A DNA stretch of 41,187 bases from Schlegelella_A sp038241255 (GCA_038241255.1 JBBRFW010000022.1:1-41187), one strand, 5' to 3'. Positions 1 through 8,198 are shown, counted from the stretch's first letter. Numbers and translations: made by a program. Notes: generated from the sequence alone by a model not told the origin.

Positions 1-1017
1 CGCCGCGTCAAGGCCTCCGACAAGCGGATCATCAACGGCGCGACCGACGTCAACCAGCTCGTACCCTTCAAGTACAAGTGGGCGTGGGAGAAGTACCTCG
101 CCAGCTGCGCCAACCACTGGATGCCGCAGGAAGTGAACATGTCGCGCGACATCGCGACGTGGAAGGATCCGAACGGCCTGTCCGAAGACGAGCGCAGCAT
201 CGTCAAGAGGAACCTCGGCTTCTTCGTCACCGCCGATTCGCTCGCCGCCAACAACATCGTCCTCGGCACCTACCGCCACATCACGGCGCCGGAATGCCGC
301 CAGTTCCTGCTGCGCCAGGCGTTCGAGGAGGCGATCCACACCCACGCCTACCAGTACATCGTCGAGTCGCTCGGGCTCGACGAGAGCGAGATCTTCAATG
401 CCTACAACGAGATCGAGTCGATTCGCGACAAGGACCAGTTCCTGATCCCGTTCATCACGGCGATCATGGATCCGCACTTCCACACGGGGACGGTCGAGAA
501 CGACCGGACACTGCTCAAGTCGCTGATCGTCTTCGCCTGCCTGATGGAAGGCCTCTTTTTCTACGTCGGCTTCACGCAGATCCTGGCGCTCGGCCGGCAG
601 AACAAGATGACCGGCGCCGCCGAGCAGTACCAGTACATCCTGCGCGACGAGTCGATGCACTGCAATTTCGGCATCGACCTGATCAACCAGATCAAGGCCG
701 AGAACCCCCAGCTCTGGACGGCGGAGTTCAAGGCCGAGATCAGGGCGCTTTTCGAGAGGGCGGTCGCGCTCGAATACCGCTACGCCGAAGACACCATGCC
801 GCGCGGCGTGCTCGGCATGAACGCGTCCATGTTCAAGGGCTATCTGCGCTACATCGCCAACCGGCGCGCGGTGCAGATCGGCTTGCCGGAGCTCTTCCCG
901 AACGAGGAAAACCCGTTCCCGTGGATGAGCGAGATGATTGACCTGAAAAAGGAGCGTAATTTTTTCGAGACCCGCGTCATCGACTACCAGACCGGTGGTG
1001 CGCTGACGTGGGAGTAG
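1..1017 (+). CDS. nrdB: Ribonucleoside-diphosphate reductase subunit beta, 5' end outside window
   Basis: This is the class I ribonucleotide reductase radical-generating subunit, which partners NrdA to make deoxyribonucleotides in the cytoplasm. The reading frame is open from base 1, so the N-terminus lies outside the window. Fragment motifs are NLGFFVTADSL, EEAIHTHAYQYI, a CLMEGLFF helix and RDESMHCNFG, which carry the di-metal carboxylate and histidine ligands. The general sequence resembles the Chlamydia-type R2. However, the position that is Phe in Chlamydia is Tyr here (codon 349-351), and the first ligand is Asp in TADSL. I therefore infer a tyrosyl-radical enzyme rather than the Mn/Fe class Ic. 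The C-terminus GGALTWE is complete. A GC-rich hairpin without a T-run follows. Confidence 0.96.
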   Translation, partial: RRVKASDKRIINGATDVNQLVPFKYKWAWEKYLASCANHWMPQEVNMSRDIATWKDPNGLSEDERSIVKRNLGFFVTADSLAANNIVLGTYRHITAPECRQFLLRQAFEEAIHTHAYQYIVESLGLDESEIFNAYNEIESIRDKDQFLIPFITAIMDPHFHTGTVENDRTLLKSLIVFACLMEGLFFYVGFTQILALGRQNKMTGAAEQYQYILRDESMHCNFGIDLINQIKAENPQLWTAEFKAEIRALFERAVALEYRYAEDTMPRGVLGMNASMFKGYLRYIANRRAVQIGLPELFPNEENPFPWMSEMIDLKKERNFFETRVIDYQTGGALTWE

Positions 1018-1020
1018 AGC

Positions 1021-1042
1021 CCGGGGCGAGCTGTTGCCCCGG
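1021..1042 (+). other. Hairpin after nrdB
   Basis: CCGGGGC and GCCCCGG are separated by 8 nt directly after the nrdB stop. No T-run follows, so this may be a weak terminator or an mRNA 3'-end stabiliser. The rest of 1018-1221 shows no convincing gene. It should hold the promoter of the histone-like gene, but I see no clear -35/-10 pair. Confidence 0.4.
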
Positions 1043-1221
1043 CAAGTGAGAGATCAAGATTCGCAGGATCACAGAGCAGCGACCAGGAGCGCTGCCGCCC
1101 TGCACCCCGATTCATCGACCTGGGGCGCCCCTCCTGGGCAGTTCACGGCGATGAATAGCCACTGGCCGACGACGCGTCGAAGGCCGGTGGTTCCATGTCA
1201 ACTTGATCAAGGAGAAACGTG

Positions 1222-1731
1222 ATGGCAACTGCGAAAAAGGCCGCTAAGAAATCCACGGCCAAGAAGTCAACGGCGAAGAAGTCGACGGCGAAGAAGTCGA
1301 GCGCCAAGAAGTCGACCGCGAAGAAGTCGAGCGCCAAGAAGTCGACGGGCGCCAAGAGGACCGGCGCCAAGAAGGCCGCGAAGAAGACTGGCGCGAAGAA
1401 ATCGGCCAAGAAGTCGGGCGCCAAGAAGGCCGCTAAGAAGTCTGGCGCGAAGAAGTCGGCCAAGAAGTCGGGCGCCAAGAAGGCCGCGAAGAAGTCTGGC
1501 GCAAAGAAATCGGCCAAGAAGTCGGGCGCCAAGAAGGCGGCCAAGAAGTCGGCTGGCAAGAAGGCGGCCAAAAAAGCGCCTGCCAAGAAGGCGTCGGCCA
1601 AGAAGGCGGCGCCCGCGAAGAAGGCAGCTTCGTCGTCGAGCGCCGCGCCCAGCGCAATGCCCTCGACCCCCGCGAAGACTGCTCTCAGCCCGCAGGCGGC
1701 CTGGCCGTTCCCGACCGGCAGCAAGCCCTGA
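1222..1731 (+). CDS. Histone H1-like Lys/Ala-rich DNA-binding protein (AlgP/HctB-like)
   Basis: The product is 169 aa and is almost wholly AKK-type repeats, as in the eukaryotic H1 tail and bacterial AlgP/Hc2-like proteins. Such proteins bind DNA non-specifically and compact the nucleoid. Residues 2-50 carry STAKK/SSAKK pentads. A middle block of nine-residue units alternates SGAKKAAKK and SGAKKSAKK. A less basic tail (about residues 135-169) is Ser/Ala/Pro-rich and ends WPFPTGSKP. The ATG at 1222 is chosen because AAGGAG lies about 8 nt upstream; a GTG at 1219 directly precedes it. The gene is monocistronic with a strong terminator. As I recall, nrdB-histone gene order is common in Burkholderiales. 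Repeat number is likely to vary between strains. Confidence 0.9.
   Translation: MATAKKAAKKSTAKKSTAKKSTAKKSSAKKSTAKKSSAKKSTGAKRTGAKKAAKKTGAKKSAKKSGAKKAAKKSGAKKSAKKSGAKKAAKKSGAKKSAKKSGAKKAAKKSAGKKAAKKAPAKKASAKKAAPAKKAASSSSAAPSAMPSTPAKTALSPQAAWPFPTGSKP
1387..1548 (+). repeat. Six 27-bp (three 54-bp) tandem repeats in the histone-like gene
   Basis: Six consecutive nine-codon units of the form (S/T)GAKK(A/S)AKK alternate A and S at the sixth position, which gives a higher-order 54-bp period repeated three times. Nucleotide identity between units is high, so copy number could change by slippage or recombination. Confidence 0.85.
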
Positions 1732-1754
1732 CCGACGCGATTGCGTCTGTCATC

Positions 1755-1779
1755 AGCCCGGCCTCGGCCGGGCTTTTTT
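1755..1779 (+). terminator. Rho-independent terminator of the histone-like gene
   Basis: AGCCCGGCC and GGCCGGGCT form a 9-bp stem with a 2-nt spacer, followed by six T. It works only for the + strand because no T-run lies on the other side. It abuts the stop codon of the convergent gene at 1778. Confidence 0.9.
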
Positions 1780-2155
1780 ATTCCGGAAGGATCTGGGTGT
1801 CGGCGAAGCCGTGCGCCGAGACGAGCGGCATCAGGCCGACGTCGATGGCGGGCGCGCGCTCGGCGGCGTGGAGCGCCTCTTCGAGCTGGGCAGCGCGACG
1901 ACGAACCGCCTGGTTCTCCGCCTCGCTTTGCTGCTGCGACTCGAGTTCGGCCTTGAGCTGGCCAATCTGCTGGCGCGCCTGCGCCGTCTGCTGCTGCGAG
2001 AAGAGCCTGCCCTTCTCGCTCTTCGCCAGCCGGTGCGCGGCAGCCACCAGCTTCCGCCCGTACCACCAGCGGGACGCCGCCCAGGTGACAGCAGAAGCGA
2101 CGAGGAGCGCGACCGGTATCGCTACCGCGAGCAGGCCTGCCTGACGAATGTCCAT
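1778..2155 (-). CDS. Small membrane-anchored coiled-coil protein, function unknown
   Basis: The product is 125 aa. An N-terminal hydrophobic helix (about residues 7-27) is followed by a basic stretch and a long Gln/Glu/Ala-rich region (about residues 40-95). The heptad-like pattern in that region predicts a coiled coil. I recognise no enzymatic motif. It is the last gene of the leftward run, 45 bp after the PfkB kinase. The single N-terminal anchor suggests an inner-membrane protein with a cytoplasmic coiled coil. It converges tail-to-tail with the histone-like gene, whose terminator touches its stop codon. Confidence 0.7.
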   Translation of the reverse strand: MDIRQAGLLAVAIPVALLVASAVTWAASRWWYGRKLVAAAHRLAKSEKGRLFSQQQTAQARQQIGQLKAELESQQQSEAENQAVRRRAAQLEEALHAAERAPAIDVGLMPLVSAHGFADTQILPE

Positions 2156-2200
2156 GCGACGACTTCGGTGCTGCTCCGATGAACTTGAGCCGCGGCCCGG

Positions 2201-3106
2201 TCAGGCTTCTGCAAACGTGCGATCCAGCACATGATTCTGGCCGCCGCGGCTGGCGATCTTCAGTGCGCCGAGCCGGTTGCCGAGGCGGGCGCAGTCGGCC
2301 AGCGACCGGCCGCGCTCGAGGCCGAAAAGCATGGCGGCGCGGAACGCGTCGCCGCATCCGGTGGGATCGATGACCTCGCTGGCCGGAACGCCGGCGATTG
2401 CCGTCTTCTCGCCCTGCTGCCAGACCTCGCAGCCCCGAGCGCCGAGCGTGACGACGACTCCCCGCAGATGCGAGCGCGACATCGCCTCGATCGAGCGGCC
2501 GGTGCGCTCGGCCAGCATTTGCGCCTCATAGTCGTTGACGGCGAGCCAAGTGGCGCGGTCGACGAAGGCGCGCAGCTCCTCGCCGTCGAACATCGGCAGC
2601 CCCTGTCCGGGATCGAAGATGAAGGGAATGCCGGCGTCGGCGAGCTGCTGCGCGTGCTCGAGCATGGCGCTGCGGCCGTCCGGGGCGACGATGGCGATGC
2701 GCAGGTCGGCGCGTGCCGGCACCGCGGTCTCATGCGCCGACTCCATCGCGCCGGGATGGAACGCCGTAATCTGGTTGTTGTCATGGTCGGTGATGATGAA
2801 CGCCTGTGCCGTGTAGGCGTCGGCGACGGCACGCACGTGCTCGGTGGTCGCGCCCCATGAGCGCAGCCTCGCCAGGTAGTCGTCGCCGTCGGCACCGACC
2901 GCAGCCACCACCACCGGTTCGCCGCCGAGCGCGGCCAGGTTGTAGGCGATGTTGCCGGCGCAGCCGCCGAACTCGCGCCGCAGGGTTGGCACCAGGAACG
3001 ACACGTTGAGGACGTGCAACTGGTTGGGCAGGATCTGATCCGCAAAGCGACCGCAGAAGGTGGCGATGCTGTCGAAGGCGAGCGAACCGCAGACGAGGGC
3101 AGACAT
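2201..3106 (-). CDS. PfkB-family carbohydrate/nucleoside kinase (adenosine kinase-like)
   Basis: This 301-aa sugar or nucleoside kinase belongs to the ribokinase superfamily. Seen are the N-terminal GGCAGNIAYNLAALGG substrate/lid motif (about residues 47-62) and the C-terminal signature DPTGCGDAF, with the expected catalytic Asp at about residue 253. The ATG at 3106 starts MSALVCGSLAFDS, the usual first strand of the fold. Betaproteobacterial proteins of this type are often called adenosine kinase. The substrate cannot be settled from sequence. It lies downstream of the DUF3426 gene with a 38-bp gap that contains a GC hairpin. Confidence 0.88.
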   Translation of the reverse strand: MSALVCGSLAFDSIATFCGRFADQILPNQLHVLNVSFLVPTLRREFGGCAGNIAYNLAALGGEPVVVAAVGADGDDYLARLRSWGATTEHVRAVADAYTAQAFIITDHDNNQITAFHPGAMESAHETAVPARADLRIAIVAPDGRSAMLEHAQQLADAGIPFIFDPGQGLPMFDGEELRAFVDRATWLAVNDYEAQMLAERTGRSIEAMSRSHLRGVVVTLGARGCEVWQQGEKTAIAGVPASEVIDPTGCGDAFRAAMLFGLERGRSLADCARLGNRLGALKIASRGGQNHVLDRTFAEA

Positions 3107-3121
3107 GGGGTCTCCAGAAAG

Positions 3122-3138
3122 GCGCGGCGGCGCCGCGC
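3122..3138 (-). other. GC hairpin between the DUF3426 and PfkB genes
   Basis: GCGCGGC and GCCGCGC are separated by 3 nt, with a short pyrimidine tract (CCTTTCT) downstream on the minus strand. It could attenuate transcription or stabilise mRNA, and it is not a convincing full terminator. Confidence 0.3.
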
Positions 3139-3144
3139 TCGGGG

Positions 3145-4176
3145 TCAGGGATAGAAGATCTCGACGGTGTAGCCGACGACCGCCGGCGTGCCGGTGCTGA
3201 GGACGAGCTGAAGCGGCGTCTCGGTGCGCGGCGCGATGACCTCGGCGGCGCGGAAATCGCCCGGCGCGAGCGCGCGACGCGCGACCAGACGCCCGTTGGC
3301 GTCGGTGAGGGTGAGGTCGATCGAGGGCAGCGCCAGCGTCACGTCGCTGCGGCTCTTCAGTGTCACCGAGAGGACGAATGCGTCCTGGCCGGCCGCGCGC
3401 GTCAGCGCAGTGCTCTCTACGAGAACGTCCTCGATTCGGCGCGGCGCTTCGATGCGGCATTGGGCGACGCGACACCAAGCGGCGAGCGACGGGCGCAGCG
3501 CTGGCCAGCGCGCGGCCAGCGTGTCGCGGGCGTGTTGCGCGACTTGCAGCGTCAGCGTGCCGGTGGCGACAACGCAAGCGACCGCGAGGGCGGCGCGCAC
3601 CGGTGTGCGGTGCCAGTGCGCGCGCCGTTCGGCACGCCGAACGAACTCCGGCCGGGCGGAGCTCTCGAGGGGCAGCGTCCCGGCGTCGGTGGTCGGGACG
3701 ACGAGCTCGGTGTCGGGCACCGAGGTGTTCTCCAGGAACAGGTCGGAGTCGAAGCGCGCATCGGAGAACTCGACGCGATCGCGCGGGCCGAGCTGGGTGG
3801 CGGGCTTCGGTGCGCTTTCGGCACGCTTGCGCGGACCGAACAGATGGGCGTCGATCGGATCGGCGAGGAGCTCGCCGAGGTTGGACGTCGGCCCCTCGTC
3901 TTCGCCGTCGACGACCGGCTCGTCTTGCTCGTGTTCGGCGCTAGGCTCTGGCAGCGTCGACCCCTCGTCGGCGGGCGCGGCGGGGCTCGCGGAGAGCGGC
4001 TCGACCGGCTCTTCCCAGCCGGGCGGCGCGTCCCTGCCGAGGTCGAACAGGCCCTCGAGCGCGCTGAAGACGGCGTCGCAACGGCCGCAACGCACCCAGC
4101 CCTCGGACACCTTGAGCTGGTCCTGGACGACTCGAAACGCAGTCCCGCAGGAGGTGCAGCGCGTCGCCAGACTCAT
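3145..4176 (-). CDS. Zinc-ribbon and DUF3426 domain membrane protein
   Basis: The product is 343 aa. The N-terminus holds an MJ0042-type zinc finger with two CxxC pairs (C7/C10 and C30/C33) separated by GTAFRV. A long acidic, low-complexity linker follows (about residues 45-185). Next is a single transmembrane helix (about 196-216), and the C-terminal DUF3426 domain is predicted to face the periplasm. The ATG at 4176 is preferred; an in-frame TTG at 4182 is the alternative. The gene follows prmA at 7 bp or less, which is the usual order in betaproteobacteria. The function is not established. A role linking a metal or redox state to the envelope would be guesswork. Confidence 0.85.
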   Translation of the reverse strand: MSLATRCTSCGTAFRVVQDQLKVSEGWVRCGRCDAVFSALEGLFDLGRDAPPGWEEPVEPLSASPAAPADEGSTLPEPSAEHEQDEPVVDGEDEGPTSNLGELLADPIDAHLFGPRKRAESAPKPATQLGPRDRVEFSDARFDSDLFLENTSVPDTELVVPTTDAGTLPLESSARPEFVRRAERRAHWHRTPVRAALAVACVVATGTLTLQVAQHARDTLAARWPALRPSLAAWCRVAQCRIEAPRRIEDVLVESTALTRAAGQDAFVLSVTLKSRSDVTLALPSIDLTLTDANGRLVARRALAPGDFRAAEVIAPRTETPLQLVLSTGTPAVVGYTVEIFYP

Positions 4177-4183
4177 CGCCAAA

Positions 4184-5098
4184 TCATGCCATGCTAGCGG
4201 TGCCGGGCCGCGTGCCGACGAGCAGGATCCAGCCTTCGTCCTGCGCCGACACCTCGAGATCGAGCCAGGGCGCGTAGGCCGCCCGCAGCTCGTCGGCCTG
4301 GCGCTCGAGCACGCCCGAGAGCACCAGCTGGCCGCCCGCGTCGAGCAGTGCGGACAGCAGCGGTGCGAGCAGCTTCAGCGGTGCGGCGAGGATGTTGGCG
4401 AGCACGAGCTGGTAGGGCCCGGCGGCGACGTCGGGCGTACCGGCCGCGACGGCGACGTCGTTGGCAAGCGCATTCGCGCCCGTGGCCTCGATCGCCGCGG
4501 AGTCGATGTCCACCGCGTCGACCGCGTCCGCGCCGAACTTGCGCGCCGCGATCGCCAGCACGCCCGAGCCGCAGCCGTAGTCGAGAGCGCGTGGCCAGCG
4601 CTCGTCGCCGTCGCTGCCGTGCGCGGCGATCCAGCGCAGGCACATGCGCGTGGTCGGATGCGTGCCGGTTCCGAAGGCGCGCCCCGGATCGAGCCGGATC
4701 ACCTGTCGCGCTTCGGGCGGCACCTCGGACCACGTGGGGACGATCCAGAACGCCGGCGTGATCTCGCACGGCCCGAACTGCGCCTGCGTGAGGCGCACCC
4801 AGTCGTGCTCCGCGACGTCATCGATCGATTCGATCCGGAGCGAGGCCGCGTTGCCGTCGGCGGCCAGCACTGCGGCGGCGGCGGTCGCCGCGGCCTCGTC
4901 GGCGAATAGCGCGTTGACGCGCGCGCGCTGCCAGCTCGCCGACGCGGCCACGCCGGGCTCGTCGAATACCGGCTGCTCGCTCTCGGTGCCCGCATCGGCG
5001 TCCTCGATCGACGCGGAAAGCGCGTCGAGCTCGTCGCAGAGCCGGTCGCAGAGGGCGTCGACGGCGGCGGCTGGAACGAGGAGCGTCAGGGCGTGCAT
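4184..5098 (-). CDS. prmA: Ribosomal protein L11 methyltransferase
   Basis: This 304-aa SAM-dependent enzyme trimethylates ribosomal protein L11. A divergent N-terminal substrate-recognition domain (about residues 1-115) precedes a Rossmann-fold methyltransferase. The SAM motif is LDYGCGSGVLAIAA, and the post-I acidic strand is VDAVDID. The catalytic-loop motif is LANILAAPL, matching the family N-I-L. FGTGTHPTT, the characteristic PrmA loop, is also present. The start is MHALTLLVPA at 5098, 12 bp after the accC stop. It probably belongs to the accB-accC transcript. Confidence 0.96.
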   Translation of the reverse strand: MHALTLLVPAAAVDALCDRLCDELDALSASIEDADAGTESEQPVFDEPGVAASASWQRARVNALFADEAAATAAAAVLAADGNAASLRIESIDDVAEHDWVRLTQAQFGPCEITPAFWIVPTWSEVPPEARQVIRLDPGRAFGTGTHPTTRMCLRWIAAHGSDGDERWPRALDYGCGSGVLAIAARKFGADAVDAVDIDSAAIEATGANALANDVAVAAGTPDVAAGPYQLVLANILAAPLKLLAPLLSALLDAGGQLVLSGVLERQADELRAAYAPWLDLEVSAQDEGWILLVGTRPGTASMA

Positions 5099-5110
5099 CT
5101 CGCAGCAGCC

Positions 5111-6460
5111 CTAGCGCTTGTGTTGATCGAGCCAGCCTTCCAGGTAGTGGATGCTCGTGCCGCCCTCGACGAACTTGGCGTCGACCATGAGCTCGCGGTG
5201 GAGCGCGATGTTGGTCTGGATGCCTTCGACGACCGTCTCCGAGAGGGCGGTTCGCATTCGCGCGAGGGCCTGATCGCGGGTGTCGCCGTGGACGATGATC
5301 TTGCCGATCATCGAGTCGTAGTTGGGGGGCACGACGTAGTTCGTGTACGCGTGCGAGTCGACCCGCACGCCGGGGCCTCCGGGCGGATGCCACATCGTCA
5401 CCTTGCCGGGCGAGGGCGTGAACTTGTAGGGGTCCTCGGCGTTGATGCGGCATTCGATGGCGTGGCCGCGGCAGGCGATGTTGCGCTGCGCGAAAGGTAG
5501 CTTCTCGCCAGCCGCGATGCGGATTTGCATCTGAACGATGTCGATGCCGGTCACCCATTCGGTCACCGGGTGCTCGACCTGAACGCGCGTGTTCATCTCG
5601 ATGAAGAAGAATTCGCCGTTCTCGTACAGGAACTCGAACGTGCCGGCGCCGCGGTAGGCGATCTTCTTGCACGCGGCGACGCAGCGCTCGCCGATCTTCT
5701 CGATCACGCGCCGCGCGATCCCCGGCGCGGGTGCCTCCTCGATGATCTTCTGGTGGCGCCGCTGCATCGAGCAGTCGCGCTCGCCCAGCCAGACCGCGTT
5801 CTTGTGGGTGTCGGCGAGGACCTGGATCTCGATGTGGCGGGGATTCTGGAGGAACTTCTCCATGTAGACGGCGGGATTGCCGAACGCGGCGCCCGCTTCC
5901 GCGCGCGTCATCTGCACAGCGGAGACGAGCGCGGCTTCCGTATGGACGACGCGCATGCCGCGTCCGCCGCCACCACCCGCGGCCTTGATGATCACCGGGT
6001 AGCCGAGCGCACGCGCGGCGCGGATGGCCTCCTTGGGATCGTCCGAGAGCGCGCCTTCCGAGCCGGGAACGCAGGGCACGCCCGACTTGATCATCGCCTG
6101 CTTGGCGGCGACCTTGTCGCCCATGATTCGGATCGCCTCGGGCGTCGGACCGATGAAGGTGAAACCGCTCCGCTCGACCCGCTCGGCGAAATCGGCGTTT
6201 TCGGAGAGAAAGCCGTAGCCCGGGTGGATCGCCTCGGCGTCGGTCACCTCGGCAGTGGCGATGATTGCCGGCATGTTGAGGTAGCTCTGCGCCGACGGCG
6301 CCGGTCCGATGCATACCGCCTCGTCGGCGAGCTTGACGTACTTCGCATCGCGGTCGGCCTCCGAATAGACCACCACCGACTTGACGCCCATCTCGCGACA
6401 GGCGCGCTGGATGCGCAGGGCGATCTCGCCCCGGTTGGCGATCAGGATCTTCTTGAACAT
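5111..6460 (-). CDS. accC: Acetyl-CoA carboxylase, biotin carboxylase subunit
   Basis: This 449-aa subunit carboxylates biotin on AccB with ATP and bicarbonate, the first step of fatty acid synthesis. It starts MFKKILIANRGEIALRI. The ATP-grasp domain contains the glycine-rich lid KAAGGGGGRGMR, a CSMQRRHQKIIEEAPAP segment, and EMNTRVQVEHPVTE with the catalytic Glu and Arg residues. The length is as expected for the family (about 449). It lies 55 bp downstream of accB on the same strand, the standard accBC operon. Confidence 0.98.
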   Translation of the reverse strand: MFKKILIANRGEIALRIQRACREMGVKSVVVYSEADRDAKYVKLADEAVCIGPAPSAQSYLNMPAIIATAEVTDAEAIHPGYGFLSENADFAERVERSGFTFIGPTPEAIRIMGDKVAAKQAMIKSGVPCVPGSEGALSDDPKEAIRAARALGYPVIIKAAGGGGGRGMRVVHTEAALVSAVQMTRAEAGAAFGNPAVYMEKFLQNPRHIEIQVLADTHKNAVWLGERDCSMQRRHQKIIEEAPAPGIARRVIEKIGERCVAACKKIAYRGAGTFEFLYENGEFFFIEMNTRVQVEHPVTEWVTGIDIVQMQIRIAAGEKLPFAQRNIACRGHAIECRINAEDPYKFTPSPGKVTMWHPPGGPGVRVDSHAYTNYVVPPNYDSMIGKIIVHGDTRDQALARMRTALSETVVEGIQTNIALHRELMVDAKFVEGGTSIHYLEGWLDQHKR

Positions 6461-6515
6461 CGTCAGCCGCCGTGTCGCAGGCGGCGCGGGCCGGCGGCCT
6501 CGTCGCGGGCGGGCC

Positions 6516-6962
6516 TCATTCGATGATGAATAGCGGCTGGCCGAACTCGACGGCCTGGCCGTTCTCGCACAGGATCTCGCGAATCGTTCCGGCGGCGTCC
6601 GCCTCGATCTCGTTCATGATCTTCATCGCTTCGATGATGCAAATCGGATCGCCGACCTTGACCGTGCTGCCGATCTCGATGAACGGGTCCGACCCCGGGC
6701 TGGCGGAGCGGTAGAACGTCCCGACCATCGGCGACTTGACGACGTTGCCCGTCGGGGCCGGCGGCGGCGGCTCAGCCGCCACGGCTTGCGCAGGAGGTGC
6801 GAAATTGGGCGCGGGCGCGTATCCGGACGAAATGGCCGCCGGGCTCGGCTGCGCCGACGCCTTGACGATGCGCACCTTGCCGTCGGCCTCGGCGATCTCG
6901 AGTTCCGAGATGTTCGACTCCGACACGAGGTCGATGAGGGTCTTCAGTTTTCGCAGGTCCAT
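6516..6962 (-). CDS. accB: Acetyl-CoA carboxylase, biotin carboxyl carrier protein
   Basis: This 148-aa biotin carrier of acetyl-CoA carboxylase begins MDLRKLKTLIDLVSES, the usual N-terminal helix. An Ala/Pro-rich flexible linker follows (about residues 38-72), then the C-terminal biotinyl domain. The biotin attachment motif EAMKIMNEIEAD places the modified Lys at about residue 114. The 107-bp gap upstream holds a CTAGAAT motif pointing at accB. As I recall, many betaproteobacteria have aroQ directly upstream; here the neighbour is the TlpA-type gene. Confidence 0.97.
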   Translation of the reverse strand: MDLRKLKTLIDLVSESNISELEIAEADGKVRIVKASAQPSPAAISSGYAPAPNFAPPAQAVAAEPPPPAPTGNVVKSPMVGTFYRSASPGSDPFIEIGSTVKVGDPICIIEAMKIMNEIEADAAGTIREILCENGQAVEFGQPLFIIE

Positions 6963-7013
6963 CGATCTGTCCCGTCGGCGAGGCGAGCAGCGACGCCATC
7001 GCGAAAGCTGCGC

Positions 7014-7020
7014 ATTCTAG
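7014..7020 (-). promoter_or_regulatory. Putative -10 (CTAGAAT) upstream of accB
   Basis: CTAGAAT reads toward accB about 50 nt upstream of its ATG. It is shared with the tatA, petA and 8193-start genes. No good -35 is seen at 16-18 bp, so the call rests on the recurring motif. Confidence 0.35.
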
Positions 7021-7069
7021 GCGGATAGTCGAAGGATGCCGCGATTTGGCGGCAGAACAGGGCTTGTCC

Positions 7070-7603
7070 CTATCGTGTCGAAGCCGTCCACGCCGCCAGC
7101 AGCTCGCGGTTCACCGCACCGAGCCGGTGCTGGACCGCCGCTCCGTCCGAACCGAACGCGGCCGTGAACGGCAGGCCGCCGTGAACGTTGCCGAGCTGTC
7201 GCGAAAGGTCGAGTCCGGACGCGCCGGCGATCGCCACCGGCAGCTTGAGCGTGCGCTCGGCGATAAAACGGCGCACCGGATCCGGCTGGTCGACGGCGAG
7301 CGCGAGCACCCGCCATCCTTGCGGCGACTGCTCGCGGGCGAAGCGATCGAGGAGGGGCATCTCCACCACGCACGGCCCGCACCACGTCGCCCAGAAGTTG
7401 AGCAGCAGCGGCCGGCCGCGCCAGCTGGCCATCGCGACGGGCGCGCCGTCGAGGCCATCGAAAGCGAGCGACCAGAGGTCGATCGTGGCCGGCACGTCCT
7501 CGGCGTCCTCGTCGGCGGCTCGCCGTCGTCGCAGCCCGGTGCCGACGCCGACGGCGGCGGCGGCGAGCCCCGCGGCGCCAAGAACCGCGAGGCGACGGTT
7601 CAC
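7070..7603 (-). CDS. TlpA/ResA-family thioredoxin-like protein, membrane-anchored
   Basis: The product is 177 aa. An N-terminal uncleaved or signal-type hydrophobic helix (about residues 3-22, VNRRLAVLGAAGLAAAAVG) precedes a thioredoxin fold. The active site LLNFWATWCGPCVVEMP has the CGPC redox pair. The start is a GTG at 7603 that overlaps the upstream stop as GTGA. The fold should face the periplasm and reduce or exchange disulfides, for example in cytochrome c maturation, but the client is unknown. The proline loop reads GLPFTAAF. It precedes accB by 107 bp and may end its own transcription unit. Confidence 0.87.
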   Translation of the reverse strand: MNRRLAVLGAAGLAAAAVGVGTGLRRRRAADEDAEDVPATIDLWSLAFDGLDGAPVAMASWRGRPLLLNFWATWCGPCVVEMPLLDRFAREQSPQGWRVLALAVDQPDPVRRFIAERTLKLPVAIAGASGLDLSRQLGNVHGGLPFTAAFGSDGAAVQHRLGAVNRELLAAWTASTR

Positions 7604-8193
7604 GCGCCGCCCTCGCGGGCGCGAAGCGCGGCGAGGTCGCCCCGTTCGCTGCGACCGCGGCCGTCGCGCTGCAAGGCGCCGCGCAGGTCGTCGTAGTCGC
7701 GCACCGTGAGCGCGACGTGTACGCCGCCCAGGATCGTCGCGCTCGGCACCGTCAGGTTCAGGACATCGAGGACGCGCCCGCGCGGGGCGTCGGTGCTGCT
7801 GACGTCGTATTCGACGCGCTGGTCGATCAGGGCAATCTCGGCCGACTTGGAGTCGTCGCAGTAAAGATCGATGAAGACGCTGGTCAGGCGCGTCGCGGTG
7901 CCGCGCCACACGGCACCGGTGAGGTGCGGCCGGAACGGGGCAAGCCTCTCCATCCAGACGGCGGCGATCCGGCGCAGCTCGGCAAGCTCGGCGGGCTGGG
8001 TGTCGGCATGGAAGAGGTCGATGTGGGCGCGGACTTCGTCCTCGATCTCATCGTTGCCGGGAAGCTGGCCGTTGCGGGCGTTGACGCCCAGGTCGCGTGC
8101 CGCGCGCCGCTTGGCGGTGCCGTACTCCAACCCTTCCTCGACGATCAGCCGCGCCGCCGCCACGGCGATCGCGGCGCTGTGCGTGCCGGCCAT
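7600..8193 (-). CDS. Conserved betaproteobacterial hypothetical protein
   Basis: The product is 197 aa, cytoplasmic, with no signal or membrane helix. The N-terminus is Ala-rich (AAARLIVEEGLEYGTAKRRA). A middle region reads VWRGTATRLTSVFIDLYCDD, with many charged residues in SAEIALIDQRVEYD. From memory, homologues next to tlpA in Burkholderiales sometimes carry a UDP-N-acetylmuramate-alanine ligase name. I see no Mur ligase P-loop or length match, so I do not adopt it. The central Asp-rich strand could suit a nucleotidyltransferase-like fold, but this is weak. GTGA overlap ties it to the TlpA gene. A CTAGAAT box lies 5 nt upstream of the ATG. Confidence 0.75.
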   Translation of the reverse strand: MAGTHSAAIAVAAARLIVEEGLEYGTAKRRAARDLGVNARNGQLPGNDEIEDEVRAHIDLFHADTQPAELAELRRIAAVWMERLAPFRPHLTGAVWRGTATRLTSVFIDLYCDDSKSAEIALIDQRVEYDVSSTDAPRGRVLDVLNLTVPSATILGGVHVALTVRDYDDLRGALQRDGRGRSERGDLAALRAREGGA

Positions 8194-8198
8194 CGGCC

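Noticed and set aside
1034..1222. 62-codon plus-strand frame upstream of the histone-like gene
   Set aside because: The composition is random-looking with no Shine-Dalgarno sequence. Its stop merely overlaps the real start.
1387..1548. Tandem repeats considered as a CRISPR array
   Set aside because: The repeats are contiguous without spacers and are in-frame coding.
1143..2357. 404-codon minus-strand frame with Phe/Leu/Ala-rich repeats
   Set aside because: It is the antisense image of the AKK repeats in the histone-like gene and of the small coiled-coil gene. It has no independent start signal or domain.
7600..8193. UDP-N-acetylmuramate-alanine ligase (MurC) naming
   Set aside because: Only 197 aa with no Mur ligase ATP-binding loop. 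The name seems to be a legacy label for this family.
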